Shown here in pieces: positions 1 through 6,680 of a stretch of DNA of 7,182 nucleotides. The position numbers and the translations under genes are program-made. Every line of letters starts with the position of its first letter. Position 1 is the first letter of the stretch. Source of the DNA: Parachlamydiaceae bacterium (GTDB lineage Bacteria; Chlamydiota; Chlamydiia; Chlamydiales; Parachlamydiaceae); contig CP058704.1 of the NCBI GenBank assembly GCA_013414685.1, positions 1,076,884 to 1,084,065 on the forward strand, given 5' to 3'. The notes beneath the pieces are model-generated. The model did no database searches. It saw nothing but the letters and a program-made list of their open reading frames with translations, and was not told the origin of the DNA.

Positions 1-318
1 TTCAGGGATATAAAAGGAGGGCAAAGGCGGAGGATCTTCCTTTGGAATAAAACGATGCGGGCATCCGCAACTGCTTAGCAAGTTTATCGTTAAGAAGAGT
101 AATAGCAATCTAAAGTATGCGTTTTCGTATGTCATGTTGGTGTTCATAAAGTAAAAAACTTTTGAAGTCAAGATCGATTCTTTCGTGATAAAAAAATTTA
201 AGTTAAACATCAAGTGATATCTGCTCTTCCAGTATCACAAAAAGAATTCAAAAATTTCCGAACAGGTTTTCGTAACATTGCTTCTTAAATGCGTTCGCTA
301 ATTCCTTTTTTCATTTCG

Positions 319-346
319 CTTTTTTGTCTCTAAATAGCCAAAAAAG
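319..346. repeat. short inverted repeat, T/A arms
   Basis: The arms CTTTTTTG (319-326) and CAAAAAAG (339-346) are perfectly complementary over 8 bp with a 12-nt loop. In such AT-rich DNA an 8-bp palindrome can occur by chance. It could be a weak terminator of whatever lies to the left, but no gene supports that reading. Confidence 0.25.
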
Positions 347-533
347 AGGAAGTTTAATCACTTAATAGCAAAAATAATGACATTCAATATTTAATTCACC
401 ATTCATTTGGAGCTCTCGATCAATGTGAAGAAAAAACGTTGCTGCCAACTGATAAATTAAATAAATAGACGTCTCATTATTAATGATTTAAAATCACTTA
501 AAAACAAAAAACTCAACATAAGAACTATTTATC

Positions 534-557
534 AATTATTAAAACTTCTTAATAATT
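534..557. repeat. 9-bp AT-only inverted repeat upstream of gene A
   Basis: AATTATTAA (534-542) and TTAATAATT (549-557) form a perfect 9-bp inverted repeat around a 6-nt loop. A T6 run follows after CCG (561-566). It lies about 90 nt upstream of the gene A start. It could be an operator, or an AT-only terminator for transcription entering from the left. There is no GC in the stem, so the hairpin itself would be weak. Confidence 0.35.
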
Positions 558-585
558 CCGTTTTTTATTGAACATAAAATATTAT

Positions 586-591
586 TATAAT
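586..591 (+). promoter_or_regulatory. candidate -10 box for gene A
   Basis: TATAAT is an exact sigma70-type -10 match 53 nt upstream of the ATG at 645. The only -35-like element nearby is TTGAAC at 568-573, but its 12-nt spacer is too short. The region is so AT-rich that a -10 match alone is weak evidence. Confidence 0.25.
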
Positions 592-644
592 AAGCTCCAT
601 GGCACGTTTAATTTTTGTTATTAATCTTCAATCAAAGGACTACT

Positions 645-2746
645 ATGGCCAATGTTCCGTACAATCAATACCGTAATTATTCTTCACAAGCCAATCTTCC
701 CCTATGAATCCAGACCCTCTCGCTCAAAACGAAAACAACAATAATTTTCCCAATCCGATTGCCTTAACCCCAGATTCTGCCTTTCAACCTGCTGAAGAAA
801 AAAGCGCAGGATCTCGACCAGTCCTTCTATGCCCGCATCCATCAAAATAGAACCACTCTCAACAACGATAGGCAATAGTCAACTGAGTGATAATAACAAT
901 AATAATCACTCTTCAATTTCAAATACAAATCCACAAGAAAATTCAGCAGATTCTTTTTTAACTTAGCGCAATCCTATGAAAGAAATGGCAACTATGAAAT
1001 GTCACTTAAGTATTACAAAATTGCCTCAGATCTAGGTCACGCTGAAGCCTCGCTGAATGCTGCACTTAGCTATGAACAAGGCCTAGGGGTTGAAAAAATT
1101 TAGATGAAATGATCAGATATTTGGAAATCGCTGCTGAACAAGGCAATCAAATCGCCTACAACAATCTGGGAAACCATTATGAATTAAATGATAACTATGA
1201 ACTTGCAATTCATTATTATCAGCAGGCCACAGATCATGAGGCAGCCTTATACTCTTTAGCAAAAATTTATTTTAAGGGTGAAGGCGTTGAAAAAATTTAG
1301 TCAAAAGCGCTGAACTTTTCCTGAAGTCGGCAAAGCTTGGAAATGATGATCATGCATTCCATTGTTATTGTAAAGCTGCAGAAGCACAAAGTCTTGAAGC
1401 CCTTTGTCTTATGGGGCAATGCTATGAGTCAGGTACAGGGATTGACAAAGAACCTGCAGCGGCTGTTGGTGCGTATGAAGGGGCTTTACAAGGTGGATAT
1501 ACCCCTGCAGCTTTTTATTTAGGTCTTTGTCATATGAATGGCATAGGAACCGAAGTAAACATGGATAAAGCCGTGGGTTTTTTTGAAAAATTGCAGGTAT
1601 GAGCAATGAAGAACCTGATTTTCAAAAGAAAAGTCCCTTGAAGCCTTATTTTACCTGGGAAAAATTAACGCTTTGCAGGAAAACACAAAAAAGCGCTAGA
1701 ATATTTTGAAAAATTTATCCAAATGGGAAAAGAAAATCCTAATTTGCAAAAGGAAAAAAATTTCCAGGAAGCAATGTTTCAAATTGGAAAATCCATGCAA
1801 AAGAAAGAAACTATGAGAAAGCTCTTGAATGCTATGAAAAAGCCGATAAGCATCCTGAAGCTCTCTATGAGCTCTCAAAATTATATCGTAAAGGAAAAGG
1901 GACTGATAAGGATGAAAATCGAGGAATCGTACTTTTGTCTCAATCAGCCAAAATCGGCGATCAGGCCCATGCCCACAAATGCCACAAAAATTAGCTGCCC
2001 TTGGAGATAGTCAAGCCATGATTCAATTGGGGCTTGAGTGCAGGAATCGACAAAATTATGAAGAAGGAATTGCCTGGTTTTTCAAGCCGCAGCTGCAGGC
2101 AATAAAACTGCCTCCTATTATTTGGGACTTTGTCATGAACTAGGACAAGGCGTTCCACAGAATGATAGCATGGCCGCTCATTATTATCAGCAAGCCGATT
2201 CTCAAAAAGATGCTCTTTACAGATTGGCTTTGTTGTATATGACAGGAAGAGGCGTAAGTCAAAATGTGAACACAGCCATTTCCTTGCTTAAGGATGCCAT
2301 TGAAATAGCGGCTGGGGACAATAAATTTGAATTCCAATGCCTAAAGCTAGCTAGCGACTTAGGAGATGCTGAGTCGACTAATAATCTAGGCATCCTTTAC
2401 GAACAAGGAAATCATGAAGTAATTCAGAATTATCAGCTAGCCATTGAATATTATTGGAAAGCTGCACAAAGGGGATTTGAAAATGCATGGTATAATTTAG
2501 GTCATTGTTTTGAAGAAGGAACTGGCGTCCCCCAAAATTTCCTTTTGCTAAATTATGCTACATGCAAGCCCCTCATCACGATGCAGCAGTCGTGGGGTAG
2601 CAAGATTGATGGCGCACGGCCACGTAGCAAATGCAGGTGTAGTAGAAAGTATTATGTTATTGACTATTGCATTACTTCAAGGAAATTCTGATGCTCAAGC
2701 ACAATTGGATGAGATTCGTGAAAATTTAAGCAATCTTAGTCTTTAA
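645..2746 (+). pseudogene. gene A: large Sel1-like-repeat protein, frame interrupted 13 times
   Basis: This is a Sel1-like-repeat (alpha/alpha solenoid) protein of about 704 residues once 13 missing bases are restored. The start is ATG at 645, with AAAGGA at 634-639 as ribosome-binding site. As written, translation stops after 20 codons (TGA 705-707). Restored, residues 1-105 are a hydrophilic Asn/Ser/Pro-rich leader with two Asn runs and no signal peptide. The rest is about a dozen Sel1 units with motifs such as SYEQGLGVEKN, AYNNLG, YFKGEGVEKN, YYLGLCHELGQGVPQN and WYNLGHCFEEGTGVPQN, ending ENLSNLSL at TAA 2744-2746. The gaps fall at 699-702, 798-803 (or 823-824), 954-959, 1093-1098, 1290-1295, 1586-1590, 1624-1637, 1687-1692, 1808-1810, 1986-1990, 2078-2082, 2534-2546 and 2594-2597. 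Each is a one-base loss in or beside a homopolymer; no substitution stop is needed. Such solenoids bind proteins, and a host-directed role is inference. Either the gene is recently decayed or the sequence under-calls homopolymers. Confidence 0.85.
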
Positions 2747-2756
2747 TCATAAAAGT

Positions 2757-2790
2757 AACTCCCCTTATATAAAATTAGGAGGAGTTTTGT
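2757..2790 (+). terminator. intrinsic terminator of gene A
   Basis: AACTCC (2757-2762) pairs with GGAGTT (2781-2786). The stem extends by CC/GG across a bulged A at 2780, around a 13-nt AT loop. The stem runs directly into TTTTGT. It starts 10 nt after the gene A stop codon, where a rho-independent terminator is expected. Confidence 0.7.
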
Positions 2791-2819
2791 AAAAGTTCAT
2801 GACTATACGAACCTATTCT

Positions 2820-2855
2820 CTTTCCAGTTCAAAGACCCCTATTTGGACTGGAAGG
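2820..2855. repeat. 14-bp hairpin at the outer edge of the left long repeat
   Basis: Positions 2820-2833 pair with 2842-2855 over 14 positions, two of them G-T wobbles, leaving an 8-nt loop. There is no T tract after it, so it does not look like a terminator. It lies just outside the left member of the inverted repeat pair and partly overlaps a 15-bp direct repeat. It may be the end structure of that repeat element. Confidence 0.5.
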
Positions 2856-2863
2856 GGTATATA
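2849..2863 (+). repeat. direct repeat, outer copy (TGGAAGGGGTATATA)
   Basis: This 15-mer recurs at 3011-3025 with a single G/A difference, 162 nt further on. The two copies bracket the left long repeat. They could mark one period of a ~162-bp repeat unit, or be a duplicated insertion site. Confidence 0.5.
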
Positions 2864-2868
2864 CTCGT

Positions 2869-3025
2869 TCCAGCTGAAACTTGGAATTTTGACTACGTCA
2901 GCTTGCCATTGTCTTTGTATCTGTCTGCATCGCTTGAGCTTATTCAAGTTGTGCTGCTTCAACAGACTCAAATTCAGGGCGCTTCCTTGTCAAATTTTCC
3001 AACTTTCAAATGGAAGGAGTATATA
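2869..3025 (+). repeat. long inverted repeat, left copy
   Basis: About 157 nt that reappear in inverted orientation at 4078-4226, on the other side of gene B. The match includes an exact 36-nt block (2974-3009 against 4093-4128). Over the roughly 115 nt from TTGCCA onward I count about 13 mismatches and one gap, close to 88 percent identity. It sits between the gene A terminator and gene B. Short ORFs can be read across it on both strands, but none is conserved in frame between the copies, so I treat it as a non-coding dispersed repeat rather than a gene. No transposase is associated with it. Confidence 0.85.
3011..3025 (+). repeat. direct repeat, inner copy (TGGAAGGAGTATATA)
   Basis: Partner of the 15-mer at 2849-2863 with one mismatch. 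It forms the gene B-proximal end of the left long repeat. The corresponding end of the right copy, next to the gene B stop codon, is a degenerate version (GGAACCAGTATTA on the minus strand). Confidence 0.5.
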
Positions 3026-3153
3026 TGATTTCATAAACCTAAAATATAGGTAAAAGATAACAAATTATTTCGAACATTGAAATTTAAACGCATTAAACTC
3101 ATCCTATTTCATGAGAATAGAATGTCTTTAATCTAAATCCAAGGATCAAAAAA

Positions 3154-4080
3154 ATGGCCAATCATATCAGTGGAAGCAAAATTGCTATTCTAAATGTTCT
3201 ATTTCATACACAGTATTCCTCAGAAGAAAGTTTTTTTGAAAATGTACCAACAGCCACACTATTAGATTTTATTCAACGCCGGCATTGGCACTCTCATCCT
3301 AAACTCGTTGAATTCAAAAATTATCTTGTGACACATTTAACTCTTAAGGAGAATGAAAGTTCATTGGCAGAACGCGTGAATCAATTAAGATCTACGCTAT
3401 CAAGCCCTGAAAATACTCCAGCAGGCATTTCTCCTGATCTCATTCAAAATGATTCCTGGCAGCAAAATCAACTGTTATCCTCTTCAAATAACAACAACAA
3501 TAACAATCATGCAATTTCTGCTCAGGCTGAAAGTCATTATCAAGAAGCTTTGCAACTCGAACAGCAAAATCGATGGGAGGAAGCCAAAATTAAATATTCT
3601 CAAGCCTCTCTCCTACAACACCCTGAGGCAGCCTATAAATTGGGCATTATCCACAAAAATGTCCATCCTTTAGCTGCTGCCGGATTTTTTTATAAAGCTG
3701 CAGAGCGAGGCAAGGGAGAAGCTTGGATCGAACTTGCAAGTATGTATGCAGGTTGGGGATTACATTCCGAGGCTGTTAACTATTATAATCAAGCTCCTCA
3801 GCATCTGCAAACAAACCACAATTTTGCTATAGTGAATTTACAAGCAGGAGTTGGAACTCAAGGTCATGTAGAAAATGCAGATATGCAAATTGAGGAAACG
3901 AACGATGATCACGATCATGAAAGTTCTGATCTTGAATACAATCACAATAATAACAACGTGGAGCCTTTGTCAGATCACGAGAGCGCAAATGAAGCCGATC
4001 TTGAGCAAGTTATGGATGAAATGAGCGATGACATGGAAAGTTCACCTGAACCGATTCCAAGCAGCGAGAGCGAAGATTAA
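3154..4080 (+). CDS. gene B: intact Sel1/TPR-like protein with poly-Asn linker and acidic tail
   Basis: A 308-residue protein with AAGGA at 3141-3145, 8 nt before the ATG. Residues 1-90 are a probably helical N-terminal domain; the stretch 54-84, containing SLAERVNQLRSTLSS, resembles residues 39-69 of gene C (SKLSQRVNLLKSSIS). Residues 112-118 are seven Asn in a hydrophilic linker. Residues 124-216 form about three TPR/Sel1-like helical hairpins (HYQEALQLEQQNRWEEAKIKY, PEAAYKLG, AAGFFYKAAERGKGEAWIEL, HSEAVNYYNQA), but they lack the glycine-rich Sel1 loop. Residues 241-308 hold 24 Asp/Glu and no Lys or Arg, with a second Asn run at 265-268. There is no signal peptide or membrane segment. Unlike its neighbours it has no frame damage, although it contains T7 runs. 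It lies between inverted long repeats. A protein-binding or host-directed role is inference; no enzyme motif is visible. Confidence 0.85.
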   Translation: MANHISGSKIAILNVLFHTQYSSEESFFENVPTATLLDFIQRRHWHSHPKLVEFKNYLVTHLTLKENESSLAERVNQLRSTLSSPENTPAGISPDLIQNDSWQQNQLLSSSNNNNNNNHAISAQAESHYQEALQLEQQNRWEEAKIKYSQASLLQHPEAAYKLGIIHKNVHPLAAAGFFYKAAERGKGEAWIELASMYAGWGLHSEAVNYYNQAPQHLQTNHNFAIVNLQAGVGTQGHVENADMQIEETNDDHDHESSDLEYNHNNNNVEPLSDHESANEADLEQVMDEMSDDMESSPEPIPSSESED

Positions 4081-4226
4081 TACTGGTTCCGATTGAAAGT
4101 TGGAAAATTTGACAAGGAAGCGCCCTGATTTGAATCAGCCGAAGCTGCACAACTTGAGTAAGTTCAAGCACTGCAGACAGATTCAAAGACAGTGGCAACG
4201 AGGTCAAAGTCCAGGTTTCAATTGGA
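4078..4226 (-). repeat. long inverted repeat, right copy
   Basis: Reverse-complement partner of 2869-3025. It begins at the stop codon of gene B, so the end of gene B and the start of the repeat touch. The exact 36-nt block is at 4093-4128. Similarity fades beyond about 4226, where the outer hairpin seen beside the left copy has no clear counterpart. With the left copy it frames a 1358-bp unit (2869-4226) carrying only gene B. Confidence 0.85.
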
Positions 4227-4326
4227 TAAAATTTATCATCAATAAAGTTCAATTTTAAAGGCACACGCATTTATTTTAATTTTAACTTAAATAATCAACA
4301 TCATTGACTACAACGACAAAGGAACC

Positions 4327-6461
4327 ATGACTTATACTAATTCAAATTCATACTTTCCTAAATTAAATAACATTCAAGTGCTAAACAGGCTGGAATTCGC
4401 CGAAGAGATAAATACAAAATCTAGCCTTCAAATTTCCTGTTTGAAAGAACATATTGTGAAGCAATTAGAACATCAAAAATTAGATAGTAAACTCTCTCAA
4501 CGAGTCAATTTATTAAAATCATCTATTTCAAATTCGCCCTATGCAGTTTCAACCCGAGAACCGCTCATTAATTTGACTCAAAAATTTTGGAGCCGTTTAT
4601 TAAAATAAAGGTGAAAGACAATGCGCAACAGTTGTTTCATCAGGGATTGACTTGCCATGCAAATAAAGAATTTAAAAAGCATTTGTAAAATATCAACTTG
4701 CAGCTTCAAAAGGTCATCTAGCAGCTACAAATAATTTAGCAGTCTTTTATCACATGGGGATAGGAACCAAAAAAATCCTGAAATTGCACTTAAATTGTTT
4801 CATGAAGCTGCTTCCTCGGGACATCCGGATGCCTGTTTCAATATTGGATTCCTTCATCAAATTAAACAAAATCCGTCTCATTATAGGCTTGCGGCTTGCT
4901 GGTACAGCAAATCTACGCAAAATTCCCGGACACTTTATCATTTAGCACAAATGTACTTTAAAGGCCTTGGGGTGTTTCAGGATAGAGAGACAGGTCTAAG
5001 GTATTTACACGAAGCTGCCATACATGGTGACACTGAAGCCCAGTCCAGTTTTAGCAGGAAAGAGCTAGGAAAAATTTATTATCAAAAAGCACAAAGGTTA
5101 GAAGAAAACTTAGAATTTGAAGGGGCTTTTAAGTATTTCCTTCAGGCTATGGATTTTAACAATCCAGATGCCTGTCATAAAATTGGGCTTTATTACCTTG
5201 AGGGAATCTATGCTCAAAAAATTTGAAAAAGCCATTAAATATTTTGAAGAAGCCGTGAATAACGGGTGCGAAGAAGCAGCTTTTCAGTTAGGATGCCTTT
5301 ACGATGAAGGTGTAGAGGTTGAAAAAATGAAGGGGCTGCAATCAGTTATTTTTAAAAGCTCCCAATCACCAGGAAGCGCTTTTTCAAGCTGCATTGATTT
5401 ATCTTGATGGCAGTTATGAGATTGAAAAGGATCATGAGAAAGCGATGAACCTATTAATCAGAGCAGCAGAAAAAGGCAATGAAGAAGCTTTTATTCTGGT
5501 AGAGAATAGCATGGATCGTATTACAACGCAGCAGAAGGAAAGTGTGGCCGCCTTATTTTTGAAAAGGGAAGGACGTTGAGTACGCAAGAAGATGAATCTT
5601 CTAAAACTGAAGGCTTTCGCTGGTTTCAAAAGCCGCGTCACTCAATAATCTGAGTGCCATTTATCAAATGGGAGTTTGCCACTTAGAGGGCCGTGGAACC
5701 CCAAAAGATGAAAAAAAGGTTTAGCCATTCTGGAAGCTTGTGCCGATCAGGAACACGAAAGTTCAATCTATAATCTTGGGAATTTTTATGAACTCTCTCA
5801 GGAATTTTTAAAAGCTGCGGAATATTATGCAAAGATTCCGCATCATAAAGGAGCGCTTTATCATCTCGCCCGTTTTTATCTAGAAGGTCAGGGAGTAGAA
5901 AAATCTCTATAAAGGGGTTGAACTCCTGATACGTGCTGCCTCCATGGGATTGAATAAAGCCTTAGAAGAGTTGGAGCTCATTTCAAAAATCATGCCGAAG
6001 TGAACCCCTCTTTAGCCCAACTTTATTTTGAAGAAGGCATCTTTTGCCAGGAGAATGGCGATGAAACCCTCGCATTTTCTTGGTTTGTTAAAGCAAAAGA
6101 TCTAGGGAGTATAGACGCTTTGATTAATTTGGGGATTTGTTATGAGCTAGGCAAAGGGACTTCAAAAACTCAAAAATGGCATTTGAGTGCTTTCAAAAGC
6201 TGCTGAAAAAGAACACCTTGAAGGTTTGTTTCATTTAGGACGTTGTTTCCAACATGGAATTGGTGTCATGCAAAATGTTGAAGAAGCAAAAACCTGCTAT
6301 GAAAAAATCCCGAAGATTTCAAATCTCTCACAGCTCTTGCTCAGCTTTTTCTTGAAGAGCAAAATAGAAATGAAAATAACTTTCAAATCGGAAATTTGCG
6401 CAAGCGTCCAGCTGACAAAGACATAAATTCAAAGGGTTCCAAATTCCCAAAAGATGCATAA
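4327..6461 (+). pseudogene. gene C: large Sel1-like-repeat protein, frame interrupted by 16 missing bases
   Basis: The start is ATG at 4327 with AAGGA at 4319-4323, a tight 3-nt spacing. As written, the product is 93 residues (stop 4606-4608). Restored, it is about 716 residues. Residues 1-85 form an N-terminal domain related to that of gene B. Then come a dozen or more Sel1 units, for example AATNNLAVFYHMGIGTKKN, YHLAQMYFKGLGV, YQMGVCHLEGRGTPKD, YHLARFYLEGQGVEK, INLGICYELGKGTSKN and FHLGRCFQHGIGVMQN. The end is a basic, hydrophilic tail (FPKDA) with TAA at 6459-6461. Missing bases map to 4580-4584, 4674-4678, 4769-4775, 5216-5221, 5226-5230, 5322-5327, 5349-5353, 5556-5560, 5628-5631, 5711-5717, two within 5899-5917, 5971-5990, 6164-6168, 6195-6198 and 6302-6311. 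The 5899-5917 site could alternatively be one extra base. No substitution stop is needed. There is no signal peptide. Function is probably protein binding; whether the gene is dead or mis-sequenced is open. Confidence 0.85.
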
Positions 6462-6482
6462 GTAAGAGCAAACTTATGTTTT
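6457..6482 (+). terminator. weak terminator overlapping the gene C stop
   Basis: CATAAGT (6457-6463) and ACTTATG (6472-6478) form a 7-bp stem with an 8-nt loop, followed by TTTT. The gene C stop codon TAA (6459-6461) lies inside the first arm, which supports the restored end of gene C. The stem is AT-rich, so termination may rely on the stronger hairpin just downstream. Confidence 0.5.
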
Positions 6483-6496
6483 AAATCAATTGAAAG

Positions 6497-6522
6497 GCTT
6501 GCTGGGCGACTGCCCAGCAAGC
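6497..6522 (-). terminator. strong hairpin terminator for the GH94/small-protein pair
   Basis: GCTTGCTGGGC (6497-6507) and GCCCAGCAAGC (6512-6522) are a perfect 11-bp inverted repeat with a 4-nt loop. Read on the minus strand it starts 5 nt after the stop codon of the small membrane-protein gene. The following T tract is short (CCTTTCAATT), yet stem strength and position fit an intrinsic terminator. It lies between convergent genes and could also stop gene C transcription. Confidence 0.75.
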
Positions 6523-6527
6523 AAATT

Positions 6528-6680
6528 TTAGCGGCCAATCAGGATAAAAATTCCTGATATCAACGCAATGATTCCTAACACAATGCCTGGAATGGCAAGG
6601 GATGGAATAATGCTGACTAAACCAACTAAAATTAAGTAAATAGCTAACAAAAGAAATCCAATATTACTTGTAAATCTCAT
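6528..6680 (-). CDS. 50-residue two-helix membrane protein
   Basis: The ATG at 6680-6678 overlaps the TGA of the upstream GH94 gene as ATGA. AGGAAGG lies 4 nt before the ATG, inside the GH94 coding end, so translational coupling is likely. The product is 50 residues and almost entirely hydrophobic: a short N-terminus (MRFTSN), a first membrane segment at about residues 7-26, a Pro/Ser turn (IPSLAIP), a second segment at about 31-48, and a C-terminal GR. Small hydrophobic proteins of this layout with a G-rich second helix ending LIGR are widespread in bacteria and of unknown function. It shares a transcript with GH94, and a terminator follows 5 nt after its stop. A link to envelope glucan metabolism is only suggested by the position. 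Confidence 0.8.
   Translation of the reverse strand: MRFTSNIGFLLLAIYLILVGLVSIIPSLAIPGIVLGIIALISGIFILIGR

Larger units (their letters stand above)
1..644. other. AT-rich region without a supported gene
   Basis: I find no convincing coding region here. Stops are dense in all frames. The longest near-open stretch is on the minus strand: about 30 codons (202-113), one TAG at 110-112, then 35 codons to a TGA at 2-4. On the plus strand a frame is open from about 14 to a TAA near 150, but it has no start. Neither translation matches a family I recognise, so these could be the eroded end of a neighbouring gene or chance. The distal part (about 480-640) is extremely AT-rich and contains small inverted repeats and the leader of the following Sel1-repeat gene. 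Confidence 0.6.

Noticed and set aside
2..202. Minus-strand broken frame at the left edge as a decayed gene
   Set aside because: It has one internal stop, no recognised family and no start; evidence is too weak to call a gene.
889..909. Asn-coding tract as a phase-variable microsatellite
   Set aside because: AAC and AAT are mixed irregularly, and trinucleotide changes would not alter the frame.
1409..1606. Minus-strand open frame of 65 codons inside gene A
   Set aside because: It overlaps good Sel1 coding sequence on the + strand; its translation has no domain-like features.
2140..2337. Minus-strand open frame of 65 codons inside gene A
   Set aside because: It mirrors an uninterrupted Sel1 stretch on the + strand and is an antisense shadow.
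2799..3053. Plus-strand open frames of 84 and 61 codons across the left long repeat
   Set aside because: The frame is not maintained between the two repeat copies: an indel near 2973 and stops intervene. No credible ribosome-binding site was seen.
2869..4226. Gene B plus inverted repeats as an insertion sequence or transposon
   Set aside because: The only gene shows no transposase or recombinase motif, and no clear target-site duplication flanks the whole unit.
4010..4270. Minus-strand 86-codon frame across the right repeat and the gene B tail
   Set aside because: It reads through the reverse of the gene B acidic tail and a non-coding repeat; it looks like chance openness of the repeat.
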